From Geomonas ferrireducens (GTDB taxonomy: Bacteria > Desulfobacterota > Desulfuromonadia > Geobacterales > Geobacteraceae), in assembly GCF_004917065.1 (NCBI RefSeq), contig NZ_SSYA01000001.1, positions 1,196,550 to 1,260,549 of the forward strand: 64,000 bases of DNA. Direction: 5' to 3'. Shown piece by piece: positions 53,737 to 62,090 of the stretch. Every line of letters starts with the position of its first letter. Position 1 is the stretch's first letter. The notes beneath the pieces were generated by a model, which was given only the letters and a program-made list of their open reading frames with translations, made no database searches and was not told the DNA's origin. The position numbers and the translations under genes were made by a program.

Positions 53737-55607
53737 CGGCCGTACCTCGCCTTAAGCGCAATGGAAAGGATGGTGATGCCCGCAGGAGTGATGCCGGGGA
53801 TGCGGGAAGCCTGGCCCAGGGTGTCCGGACGGAACTTCACCAGCTTCTCCCGCACCTCGGTGGATAGGCCGGAGACACTGCCGTAATCCATGTCGGCAGG
53901 GATCTTTGTCGTCTCCAGTTTGGCGGAGCGCTCCACCTGCTCGAGCTGGCGCTGAATATAGCCCTGATACTTGATCTGGATTTCGATCTGCTCGCGTACC
54001 TGTTCTGGCAGCTCCATGATCTCCGGGTAGATGCGCGAGAGGTCCTGACAGGTGAACTCGGGACGGCGCAGCAACTGCTCATAGCTGATGGCATTCTGCA
54101 TGCCGACCAGCCCCCATTCCTCAAGCAATTCCTCACCCGCAGCGGACGGCGCCAGCCTTTCCCTGGATAGGCGCGCAAGTTCGGTATCGATCAGCTCTTT
54201 CTTTGCCAGGAAAGAGTTGTAGAGGAACTCAGGCACCAAACCGATCTCGTGCCCCTTCTCCCTCAGGCGCAAATCCGCGTTGTCCTCGCGCAGCAGCAGG
54301 CGGTATTCCGCACGGGAGGTGAACATACGATACGGCTCTTTCGTGCCGAGGGTGACCAGATCGTCGATCATCACACCGATATAGGCTTCGCTGCGGCCCA
54401 GAACCAGCGGCTCTTTTCCCTGGACCCGAAGGGCGGCGTTGATGCCGGCCATGAGTCCCTGGGCAGCCGCCTCCTCGTAACCGGACGTCCCGTTGATCTG
54501 ACCGGCATGGTAGAGGTTGTGTACCAGCTTCGTTTCCAGCGAGGCGTGCAGCTGGATCGGGTTGACGTAGTCGTACTCGATCGCGTAGGCCGGGCGCATG
54601 ATCTCGACGCGCTCGAGGCCTTCTATGCTCCGATAGAAAGCCCATTGTATGTCGATTGGAAGCGAGGTGGACATACCGCTGGGGTAAACTTCGACGGTCT
54701 CACGCCCCTCCGGCTCAATGAAGGTTTGGTGACGGTCCTTGTCCGGGAAGCGCACGACCTTATCCTCGATGGATGGGCAGTAGCGCGGCCCGATCCCCTC
54801 GATGATACCGGCATAGAGCGGGGAGCGGTCGAGACCGCTACGGATGATCTCGTGGGAGCGCTCGTTGGTATAAGCGATGTGGCAGGGAACCTGGCTCTGT
54901 TCGATTCTCTCGGTCGAGAACGAGAACGGCACCGGGTTCTCGTCGCCGTACTGCTTCTCGAGCCTATCGAAGTCGATGGTTCTGCCGTCGAGGCGCGCAG
55001 GGGTACCGGTTTTCAGACGGCCCACGTCGAAACCATAATCTTTCAGTCCGTCGGACAGGCCGATGGAGGGTAGGTCCCCTGCCCTGCCGCCCGGGTAATG
55101 GATCAAGCCGATATGAATGAGGCCGCGCATGAAGGTACCGGTGGTGAGAACGACCGTATTGCCCATGAAGCGGACGCCGCCCTTGGTATCCACGCCGACC
55201 ACCGCGCCGTCCTCTATTACCAGTCCGGTCACCTCGACCTGTTTGAGATCGAGGTCATCCTGCTGCTCCATGACGTGCTTCATACGCAGACGGTACATCT
55301 GCTTGTCGGCCTGGGCACGCGAAGCGCGGACGGCAGGTCCTTTCTTCGTGTTCAGCACGCGGAACTGGATACCGGTCGCGTCGATGTTGCGCCCCATCTC
55401 ACCACCAAGGGCGTCGATTTCCTTGACCAGGTGACCTTTCGCCAAACCGCCGATGGCCGGGTTGCAGGACATGAGGGCGATGGCGTCCAGGTTGATGGTG
55501 AGCATAAGGGTAGACTGCCCCATCCTGGCAGCAGCGAGCGCAGCCTCGCACCCGGCGTGTCCCGCGCCGACCACAATCACGTCATATTTCTTGTCGTAAA
55601 CTATCAA
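53733..55607 (-). CDS. mnmG: tRNA uridine-34 5-carboxymethylaminomethyl modification enzyme, FAD subunit
   Basis: The protein has 624 residues (GidA). It has the FAD-binding motif VVGAGHAGCEAALAAARMG at the N-terminus, the SCNPAIGGLAKGHLV signature and the KTGTPARLDGRT signature, with a C-terminal helical MnmE- and tRNA-binding domain. With MnmE it installs cmnm5 on the wobble uridine of certain tRNAs. Its partner gene mnmE lies upstream, but a parS-bounded repeat array of about 850 bp intervenes, so the two are probably transcribed separately. Confidence 0.98.
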   Translation of the reverse strand: MIVYDKKYDVIVVGAGHAGCEAALAAARMGQSTLMLTINLDAIALMSCNPAIGGLAKGHLVKEIDALGGEMGRNIDATGIQFRVLNTKKGPAVRASRAQADKQMYRLRMKHVMEQQDDLDLKQVEVTGLVIEDGAVVGVDTKGGVRFMGNTVVLTTGTFMRGLIHIGLIHYPGGRAGDLPSIGLSDGLKDYGFDVGRLKTGTPARLDGRTIDFDRLEKQYGDENPVPFSFSTERIEQSQVPCHIAYTNERSHEIIRSGLDRSPLYAGIIEGIGPRYCPSIEDKVVRFPDKDRHQTFIEPEGRETVEVYPSGMSTSLPIDIQWAFYRSIEGLERVEIMRPAYAIEYDYVNPIQLHASLETKLVHNLYHAGQINGTSGYEEAAAQGLMAGINAALRVQGKEPLVLGRSEAYIGVMIDDLVTLGTKEPYRMFTSRAEYRLLLREDNADLRLREKGHEIGLVPEFLYNSFLAKKELIDTELARLSRERLAPSAAGEELLEEWGLVGMQNAISYEQLLRRPEFTCQDLSRIYPEIMELPEQVREQIEIQIKYQGYIQRQLEQVERSAKLETTKIPADMDYGSVSGLSTEVREKLVKFRPDTLGQASRIPGITPAGITILSIALKARYGR

Positions 55608-55695
55608 AACCTTACTCCATTCGCAGTTTGAGCCTTAGGAACGCATTACGAAGCGGCAGGGTCCCCTCAACAGGGATGCTACTGATCCCGATGCA

Positions 55696-55711
55696 TGTTC
55701 CACGTGAAACA
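55696..55711. promoter_or_regulatory. parS site (left)
   Basis: TGTTCCACGTGAAACA matches the ParB-binding consensus TGTTNCACGTGAAACA at every fixed position. It lies 88 bp upstream of mnmG and 90 bp left of the tandem array. Confidence 0.92.
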
Positions 55712-55801
55712 ATACTAAAAATACCTGTATACTCAGGGTGTTGCCCAACATTACCAAAAACAACAGCCTCATATACCGACTAACGACTTATACGGAACAG
55801 T

Positions 55802-56305
55802 CAACGACTCGTCGGATGCGTCCAACGACTCATCCGGTGCGTCCAACGACTCATCCGGTGCATCCAACGACTCATCCGGTGCATCCAACGACTCATCCGG
55901 TGCGTCCAACGACTCATCCGGTGCGTCCAACGACTCATCCGGTGCGATCTACGACTCATCCGGTGCGATCTACGACTCATCCGGTGCGATCAACGACTCA
56001 TCCGGTGCGATCAACGACTCATCCAGTGCGATCAACGACTCGTCGGATGCGTCCAACGACTCGTCGGATGCGTCCAACGACTCGTCGGATGCGTCCAACG
56101 ACTCGTCAGGTGAGTCCAACGACTCGTCCGGTGCGTTCAACGAGTCGTCCGGTGCGTTCAACGAGTCGTCCGGTGCGTTCAACGAGTCGTCCGGTACGTC
56201 CAACGACTCATCCGGTGCGTTCAACGACTCGTCCGGCGCAACCAATGACTCATCCTGCGCGACCAATAACTCGTCCAACCCGACCGGCGACTCGTCACCT
56301 CGGTG
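55802..56305. repeat. Tandem array, 24 units of 21 bp, between two parS sites
   Basis: Units start every 21 bp from 55802 to 56285 without a break. The consensus is CAACGACTCATCCGGTGCGTC. Variants cluster in blocks: GTCGGATGCGTC in units 1 and 12-14, GCGAT ends in units 7-11, CAACGAG starts in units 17-19. The last three units are degenerate. This pattern implies repeated unequal exchange. Many units carry CGAC-TC-GTCG or ACGA-G-TCGT mini-dyads. Because 21 is a multiple of three, frames stay open on both strands (plus 55738-56397, minus 55970-56365). Neither has a credible start, and the minus frame stops inside the array, so it is probably noncoding. Confidence 0.88.
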
Positions 56306-56426
56306 AACTAGCGGGAGAACCAGGTGCCGCAGTCCAGGCTCTTCCCACGAGAGCAAGGATACCACCGCACCTACGTAAACAGTCAGAACCAGCGTAAGCC
56401 ATTATAGTTTCGTTGAAAAGCAAAAC

Positions 56427-56442
56427 TGTTTCACGTGAAACA
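56427..56442. promoter_or_regulatory. parS site (right)
   Basis: TGTTTCACGTGAAACA is a perfect 16-bp palindromic parS. It lies 20 bp beyond the mnmE stop codon and 121 bp right of the array. Confidence 0.96.
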
Positions 56443-56461
56443 TCAGCGAAGATCTGTGCCC

Positions 56462-57829
56462 CTACTTCCCAATACAGAAGCTCGAGAAGATCCTATCGAG
56501 AATGTCGTCCGCAGTAGTCTCCCCGGTCACCTCGCCTACTGCGTCGAGCGCATCGCGCAAGTCTATAGGGAGAACCTCCAGATTCATACAAGCTTCAAGA
56601 TTGCTGACGAAGGAGCGCAACGAGGTACGGGCCTTAAGCAGCGAATCCCGGTGCCGCGCCTTGGAGACTGCAACATACTCGCGGCTGTCTATCGCGTGAC
56701 CATGCATGAAAGCATTGGTGATCGCATCGCGCAAGGAAGGAACACCGGACCCGGTATGCGTGGAGATGGTCACCACGGGCGCGGAGAAATCTGACGGGAG
56801 CACAGCCACCGATGGCAGATCAGACTTGTTCTCTACCACGATACAACTCTTAGCACCGATGGCACGAAGAATGGTCGCATCGTCTTCATCAAATGGTGCG
56901 GAGCCGTCGATGACGAAAAGAACCAAGTCGGCCCTCGGTATGCGGTCCAGAGACAGCCGTACGCCTTCCTGCTCAACCTGATCATCCGACTCGCGGATGC
57001 CGGCAGTATCGAGCAGTTTGACGGGCAAGCCGTTTATGTTGACCACCTCTTCTATCAGGTCCCTGGTAGTGCCCGGTACCGAAGTGACGATGGCCCGTTT
57101 TTCCTTCAAGAGGGTATTGAGGAGACTGGACTTCCCTACGTTCGGCTTGCCTGCGATGACGACCGAAACCCCGTCGCGCAGCACCCTCCCCTCGTCAAAC
57201 CCCTCTATCAATGAGTCCAATTCAGCCAGTGCCGGCGTTACTTTGCCGAGAACATCGGTCTCAACGGCAACATCGACGTCGTCTTCCGGAAAGTCGATAA
57301 GTGCCTCTACGTAGGCCAAGGCATAGACAATCCCGTCCTTCACCGTAGCGATCCGTTTGGACAAGAGCCCTTCGCGCTGGTGTTGAGCAAGTGCCAGGGA
57401 GGCATCGGTCCGGCTGGATATGACGTCCATTACGGCTTCCGCCTGTACCAGATCGATCCGCCCATTCAGGAAAGCGCGCTTGGTGAATTCGCCGGGTTCC
57501 GCCAGACGTGCCCCTTCACTGATCACGAGATTGAGGATCCTGGAAACGACGAGAGTGCCACCGTGGCACTGTATCTCGACCACGTCTTCCCTTGTATAGG
57601 AATTGGGCGTCTTCATATAGACGACCATGGCCTCGTCGACCAGGTCGCCAGTTTGCGGAGTTACCACAGCGCCATAAGAAAAACGGTGGCTTTTTAGGCC
57701 ACCGTTCGACTTAGCTTTGAAGATGCTCTCGGCGATCGGCAGGGAGGCAGGGCCGCTGATCCTTACGATCCCGATACCCCCCTCACCTACCGCTGTGCTG
57801 ATTGCTGCGATTGTGTCGCGTACATACAT
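56462..57829 (-). CDS. mnmE: tRNA modification GTPase MnmE
   Basis: The protein has 455 residues (TrmE). It has an N-terminal tetrahydrofolate-binding domain (DTIAAISTAVGEGGIGIVRISG) and a helical domain carrying an inserted G domain with GKPNVGKSSLLN, the switch GTTRD, DTAGI and NKSD. It ends with the obligatory C-terminal FCIGK, whose Cys is required for modification. It partners MnmG. It starts 18 bp after yidC, and no jag/khpB gene lies between them. Confidence 0.98.
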   Translation of the reverse strand: MYVRDTIAAISTAVGEGGIGIVRISGPASLPIAESIFKAKSNGGLKSHRFSYGAVVTPQTGDLVDEAMVVYMKTPNSYTREDVVEIQCHGGTLVVSRILNLVISEGARLAEPGEFTKRAFLNGRIDLVQAEAVMDVISSRTDASLALAQHQREGLLSKRIATVKDGIVYALAYVEALIDFPEDDVDVAVETDVLGKVTPALAELDSLIEGFDEGRVLRDGVSVVIAGKPNVGKSSLLNTLLKEKRAIVTSVPGTTRDLIEEVVNINGLPVKLLDTAGIRESDDQVEQEGVRLSLDRIPRADLVLFVIDGSAPFDEDDATILRAIGAKSCIVVENKSDLPSVAVLPSDFSAPVVTISTHTGSGVPSLRDAITNAFMHGHAIDSREYVAVSKARHRDSLLKARTSLRSFVSNLEACMNLEVLPIDLRDALDAVGEVTGETTADDILDRIFSSFCIGK

Positions 57830-57847
57830 TGTCGTATCCGTTTAGTG

Positions 57848-59458
57848 CTAGTCCGTTACCGTCTTGTTGATGTACATCTGCTGCGCGATGGTAAGCACGT
57901 TGTTCACCAGCCAGTAGATAACGAGGCCGGACGGGAAATTCAGGAACATGAAGGTGAAGACCACGGGAAGCATCAGCATCATCTTCGCCTGGACCGGATC
58001 CATGTTGGTCGGTGTCATCTTCTGCTGGATGAACATGGTGGCGCCCATGATGAGCGGGGTCACGTAGTACGGGTCCTTAGCGGAAAGGTCGGTGATCCAG
58101 AGGTAGAACGGCGCGTGCCTGAGCTCGATGGAGTACATGAGCGCACGGTACAGGCCGAAGAACACCGGGATCTGAACCACCATCGGGAGGCAGCCACCCA
58201 GCGGGTTGACCTTGTGGGTCTTGTACAGTTCCATCACGGCGCGGTTCATCGCGTCGCGATCGTTCTTGTGCTTCTCTTTCAGCTCGTTCATCTTGGGCTG
58301 GATCTTCTGCATGTCCTTCATGGACTTGTAGCTCTTGTGCGTGAGCGGGAAGAACAGCGCCTTCAGGATGCAGGTGATGATGATGATGGCGATGCCGTAG
58401 TTGCCGGTGTACTTGTAAAGGAACTTGAGGAAGACCACGAGCGGCTTCGCGATGGCTGCGAACCAGCCGTAATCGATCACCTCTTCGAGCCTGCTCCCCT
58501 GCGCCTTCAGGATGTCGAGATCCTTCGGGCCGTAGTAGAGCGCGTAGCTGACGGAAGCACTCTGCCCGGGGGCGACGCTGACGGCAGGAGATACGATATC
58601 CCTCAGCATGGAGTCGCTGCCGGGACGGGAGAGACGCACCTGCGCGATGCTCCCCTTCTCAGCGATGACGCTGTCCATGAAGTACTTGTCGGCGAAGGCG
58701 GACCAGAGAACACCCTTGTCGAATTGCACCGGGGCCTTGAGCAGGTTGTCGAGCTTCTCGCTCTTGACAGCATTGTCGGTGAGCGTGGAGGGGCCGTAGA
58801 CCTCGTAGCGCCCCCCGCCGGCCTTCTGGTCAACGACACGTGCGTTCTGCAGCAGGTGCAGTGCACCGGATACCTGAGCGGCACCGGCATTCTGAACCTG
58901 CTCCACCAGGTCGATCCGGTAGGAATCGCCGGAGAAGGTGTAGGTCTTCTTGAACACGACGCCTTGCGGAGTCGTCGTACTGAATTCTAGGGTCCCCTTG
59001 TTGCCGTTGGTCAACTGGAGATCATTGCCTGCTACGGCATACATAGAGTTCGGATTCAAACCGAGCTCGCGGGAGTCGCTCAGGAGGCTGAAGCGGTTGG
59101 CGGCTATCTCGTCAACGAGAACGATCCCCTTACCCTTTGCCCCGGCAACGTCCTTGTACTTCTTAAGGACGAACTTTTTCAGACCGGCACCTTGGGTGGA
59201 GAAGACCGCGCTGTAGAGGTCGGTGTCGACGGTGATGTCACGCGCGGTGGAAGCAGGCTGCGAGGGAACTGCGATGGGAGCAGTCGGTGCAGCTTGCGGT
59301 GCCGCGGCAGTAGCTGCGGTGGCTACCGTAGCGGAACTGACAGTCCCCTGCTTGGCTACGTTACCGGTGGGTGCAGGCTTCGCGGGAGGAAAGACAAAGG
59401 TATAAGCGTACAGGACCCCGATGGAGAGCAGTATCGCTACGATAAGACGTTTTTCCAT
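57848..59458 (-). CDS. yidC: Membrane protein insertase YidC
   Basis: This 536-residue Gram-negative-type insertase has an N-terminal membrane anchor, a periplasmic beta-sandwich domain (about 70-330) with an Ala/Pro-rich linker after the anchor, and five conserved C-terminal helices (GNYGIAIIIITCILKALFFPL, GGCLPMVVQIPVFFGLYRAL). It inserts inner-membrane proteins alone or with Sec. It is in the conserved order rpmH-rnpA-yidD-yidC. Confidence 0.98.
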   Translation of the reverse strand: MEKRLIVAILLSIGVLYAYTFVFPPAKPAPTGNVAKQGTVSSATVATAATAAAPQAAPTAPIAVPSQPASTARDITVDTDLYSAVFSTQGAGLKKFVLKKYKDVAGAKGKGIVLVDEIAANRFSLLSDSRELGLNPNSMYAVAGNDLQLTNGNKGTLEFSTTTPQGVVFKKTYTFSGDSYRIDLVEQVQNAGAAQVSGALHLLQNARVVDQKAGGGRYEVYGPSTLTDNAVKSEKLDNLLKAPVQFDKGVLWSAFADKYFMDSVIAEKGSIAQVRLSRPGSDSMLRDIVSPAVSVAPGQSASVSYALYYGPKDLDILKAQGSRLEEVIDYGWFAAIAKPLVVFLKFLYKYTGNYGIAIIIITCILKALFFPLTHKSYKSMKDMQKIQPKMNELKEKHKNDRDAMNRAVMELYKTHKVNPLGGCLPMVVQIPVFFGLYRALMYSIELRHAPFYLWITDLSAKDPYYVTPLIMGATMFIQQKMTPTNMDPVQAKMMLMLPVVFTFMFLNFPSGLVIYWLVNNVLTIAQQMYINKTVTD

Positions 59459-59481
59459 TATATGCTCCTGGAGAGACTAGA

Positions 59482-59694
59482 CTATTTTACCGGATCGTAA
59501 CCGCCCGGGTGAAACGGGTGGCATTTCAGAATGCGCACTGCCGTCAGCCACAACCCTTTCATAGGGCCGTATTTTTCCAATGCTTGTAAGGAGTAATGCG
59601 AACAGGTGGGGTAAAAACGGCAGGATGGGGCCTTGAGCGGAGATATGAATCTCTGATAAAGAACGACAAGGCCTTTGAGTGTGCTAGTGACCAT
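59482..59694 (-). CDS. yidD: Membrane protein insertion efficiency factor YidD
   Basis: This 70-residue protein has an N-terminal amphipathic segment ([27 protein letters not shown]) and the family [11 protein letters not shown] and [12 protein letters not shown] motifs. Its ATG at 59694 lies inside the end of rnpA (11-bp overlap), so translation is probably coupled. Length is normal for the family when started here. Confidence 0.95.
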   Translation of the reverse strand: MVTSTLKGLVVLYQRFISPLKAPSCRFYPTCSHYSLQALEKYGPMKGLWLTAVRILKCHPFHPGGYDPVK

Positions 59695-60037
59695 GTTTTT
59701 TACGCAGCCGCCCGAAGGCGGCTGCGAGCTCGGTTGAGATCTGGTGAAAGTCAAGCAAGTCCGCCCCTTTCTTGGCAACGATGTTGAAGTCAGCCAAGAT
59801 GAAAAGAGACTTGTTCTGCCTGTAAAACTCCCGCAGCCTTCGCTTGATGAAGTTTCTGGCTACGGCGTTACCCACCTTCTTGCTAGCGGTAAACCCAACC
59901 CTCGTGACGCCACCATCCTTCACTTTCCATAACAGCAAAAAATGCGGCGTATGCATCTTCGATGCGCCGTCATTGAACTGCAGGAACTCAGGGCGTCTGC
60001 GCAGGCGTTCAGCTTTGGGAAAATCCGAGCAGGACAA
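59684..60037 (-). CDS. rnpA: Ribonuclease P protein component
   Basis: This 117-residue basic protein is the protein subunit of RNase P, which matures tRNA 5' ends. It carries the RNR-region equivalent ([27 protein letters not shown]). It starts at a TTG codon 8 bp after the rpmH stop and has only a weak Shine-Dalgarno, suggesting coupling to L34 translation. Confidence 0.95.
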   Translation of the reverse strand: MSCSDFPKAERLRRRPEFLQFNDGASKMHTPHFLLLWKVKDGGVTRVGFTASKKVGNAVARNFIKRRLREFYRQNKSLFILADFNIVAKKGADLLDFHQISTELAAAFGRLRKKHGH

Positions 60038-60045
60038 AAAGTAGA

Positions 60046-60195
60046 TTACTTGGTAGCGATGCCTACGGAAAGGCGCTTGCGCCCTTTAGCCCTTCTCCTC
60101 TTGATGACGAGACGGCCGTTCTTGGTGGACATGCGAACGAGGAAGCCGTGGGTCCTCTTCCTGGAGGTATTGCTCGGCTGGTAGGTTCTTTTCAT
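60046..60195 (-). CDS. rpmH: 50S ribosomal protein L34
   Basis: This 49-residue highly basic protein starts with [18 protein letters not shown] and ends with [12 protein letters not shown] plus GIATK, the complete L34. It is the first gene of the rpmH-rnpA-yidD-yidC operon and divergent from dnaA. An AAGGAG lies upstream of the ATG. Confidence 0.98.
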   Translation of the reverse strand: MKRTYQPSNTSRKRTHGFLVRMSTKNGRLVIKRRRAKGRKRLSVGIATK

Positions 60196-60249
60196 CTTTA
60201 TCTACTCCTTAAGTCTTGAGGTAACAATGCTTTTAAAGGCAAGTGTCGA

Positions 60250-60278
60250 ACTTAAACATAAACGCCAATTCTTGTCAA
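60250..60278 (-). promoter_or_regulatory. rpmH promoter
   Basis: On the minus strand TTGACA (60278-60273) and TTAAGT (60255-60250) are 17 bp apart, about 50-60 bp upstream of rpmH. Confidence 0.65.
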
Positions 60279-60345
60279 GGGCTTTTTCCAGAGCCAATCC
60301 CTGCGTCAAGTTTTGCCTTGCCAACAAAGGGGACGGCATGTTATT

Positions 60346-60374
60346 TTGACACGCTAAAAAAATTAACATAGGCT
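60346..60374 (+). promoter_or_regulatory. Candidate dnaA promoter
   Basis: A perfect TTGACA -35 lies 17 bp from TAGGCT, about 100 bp upstream of the dnaA start codon. The DnaA-box pair at 60423 lies downstream of it, allowing autoregulation. Confidence 0.5.
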
Positions 60375-60422
60375 TAGACTGTTTAAAATTCGATAAGCCT
60401 CTGAAATTACCTATCTTATTTC

Positions 60423-60442
60423 TTATCAACAGTTGTTGATAA
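60423..60442. promoter_or_regulatory. Convergent DnaA-box pair upstream of dnaA
   Basis: TTATCAACA and its inverted copy TGTTGATAA are separated by GT. Each differs from the TTATCCACA box at one base. They sit 37 bp before the dnaA start in AT-rich DNA. Confidence 0.65.
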
Positions 60443-60479
60443 AGCTGTTTAAAAACAGTGAAAAAAAAGGCCTCTCTCC

Positions 60480-61871
60480 ATGGAAAACATTTGGCTGGAA
60501 GCCCAGGCAAATCTGAAACAAGTATTAACGGAACAGACTTACACGACCTGGATCGAGCCGTTGAAGTTTCTCGGCGCCACAGCCGACACCGTAGTCATCG
60601 AAGTACCGAGCGTCTTCTTTCAGAAATGGGTTACCGAGAAGTACCTCTCCATGATCAAGGAAGTTCTCTCCGCGATCACCTCGAAGAACTACCACATAGA
60701 GTTCCACGTCGCCGACCCCCAGCCGGAGTCCGCCGAACCTAAGGTGGAAAAGGAACCGAAGGCAAAGGGGAAGGAAAAGGATAAAGAGAAGGAGCAGGAC
60801 AAAGAAAGGGAAAAGGATAAAGAGCCGGTGAAGGACAAGAAGAACGATCTCGTCCCTAACCTCAACTCCAAGTACACCTTCGAGTCCTTCGTCTCGGGGC
60901 CGAGCAACCAGTTCGCCTATGCCGCTTCACAGGCGGTGGCGAACAAGCCGGCCACGAACTACAACCCTCTGTTCATCTACGGCGGCGTGGGTCTGGGCAA
61001 GACGCACCTCGTGAACGCGATCGGGAACCAGATCCTGGCCAAGAACCCTAAGGCGAAGATCTGCTACTACTCGTCCGAGAAGTTCATGAACGAGATGATC
61101 AACTCGCTGCGTTACAAGAAGATGGACGAGTTCCGCAACAAGTTCAGGAAAATGGACCTGCTGCTCATCGACGACATCCAGTTCATGGCGGGAAAAGAAG
61201 CGACCCAGGAAGAGTTCTTCCACACCTTCAACGCGCTCTACGAGTCGCACAAGCAGATCGTGGTGACCTCGGACAAGTTCCCGAAGGACATCCCCGGTCT
61301 GGAAGAGCGCCTGAGATCGCGCTTCGAGTGGGGTCTCATCGCGGACATCCAGCCGCCGGGCGTGGAAACCAAGGTCGCCATTCTCAAGAAGAAGTCGGAC
61401 ATGCACGCGGTAAACCTTCCGGACGACGTGGCGCTCTTCCTCGCCGAAGGGGCGACTAGCAACATCCGCGAGCTTGAGGGGATGCTGATCCGCCTGGAGG
61501 CCTTCGCGAGCCTCACCGGCCAGGAGATCACCCTCGGCATGGCCAAAGAGGTGATGAAGGACATCATCGTCGAGAAGACCCGCGACATATCCGTTGAGAT
61601 GATCCAGAAGACGGTGGCGGAACACTTCCGCATCAAGCTCTCGGAGCTCAAATCGGACAAACGCGTCAAGACGCTCGTGGTGCCGCGCCAGATCGCCATA
61701 TATATATGCCGGGAGCTCACCAAGGCGTCCTATCCGGAGATCGGTGAGAAGTTCGGGGGGAAGGATCACTCGACCATCATCCACTCGGTGAAGAAGATCG
61801 AGAAGCAGTTGGCGGCCGACGCGGACCTGAAAGCGACTGTGGAAGATATCAAGAAAAAGCTGTTCACTTAG
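60480..61871 (+). CDS. dnaA: Chromosomal replication initiator DnaA
   Basis: The protein has 463 residues. Domain I (1-75) is followed by a very Lys/Glu-rich linker (about 85-125). The AAA+ domain has Walker A GGVGLGKT (168-175), Walker B LLLIDDIQF and the arginine-finger region ERLRSRFEWG. Domain IV carries the DnaA-box-binding signature FGGKDHSTIIHSVKKI. Length and ends are typical. It opens the oriC-dnaN-recF side and is divergent from rpmH. Confidence 0.99.
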   Translation: MENIWLEAQANLKQVLTEQTYTTWIEPLKFLGATADTVVIEVPSVFFQKWVTEKYLSMIKEVLSAITSKNYHIEFHVADPQPESAEPKVEKEPKAKGKEKDKEKEQDKEREKDKEPVKDKKNDLVPNLNSKYTFESFVSGPSNQFAYAASQAVANKPATNYNPLFIYGGVGLGKTHLVNAIGNQILAKNPKAKICYYSSEKFMNEMINSLRYKKMDEFRNKFRKMDLLLIDDIQFMAGKEATQEEFFHTFNALYESHKQIVVTSDKFPKDIPGLEERLRSRFEWGLIADIQPPGVETKVAILKKKSDMHAVNLPDDVALFLAEGATSNIRELEGMLIRLEAFASLTGQEITLGMAKEVMKDIIVEKTRDISVEMIQKTVAEHFRIKLSELKSDKRVKTLVVPRQIAIYICRELTKASYPEIGEKFGGKDHSTIIHSVKKIEKQLAADADLKATVEDIKKKLFT

Positions 61872-62090
61872 CGGGGAAAACTGTGCATAACCCGGCGGGA
61901 TAAAGCCCTGTCAAAAAAAGCTGTGCAGAAACTGGAAAAACGACTGAAGTTTTCCCGCACGATTTCCAGAGGCGAAAACGCAGCACTTTCAAAGGGTAAG
62001 CAGGGTTGTCCACAGTATCAACAGGACACTATCTACTACTACGATCATTATTTATAAACATAATAATAAAAACAGAACCGGAGAGAAGAC
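61872..62090. other. Replication origin (oriC) between dnaA and dnaN
   Basis: In order there are an inverted TTATGCACA-type DnaA box (61882-61890), a weaker inverted box (61922-61930), and TTGTCCACA (62006-62014) followed by GTATCAACA (62015-62023). A CTATCTACTACTACGATC stretch comes next, whose opposite strand reads as TAG-type DnaA-trios. An AT-rich unwinding stretch (62046-62074) is last. Box, trio, then AT-rich DNA is the basal unwinding layout known from Bacillus oriC. No gene lies here. Confidence 0.8.

Noticed and set aside
55738-56397. Repeat-encoded proteins (TTHPVRP heptads on plus, DESLDAP heptads on minus)
   Set aside because: A 21-bp period keeps any frame open. There is no Shine-Dalgarno, the starts are non-ATG or implausible, and the minus frame ends inside the array. 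Treated as noncoding repeat.
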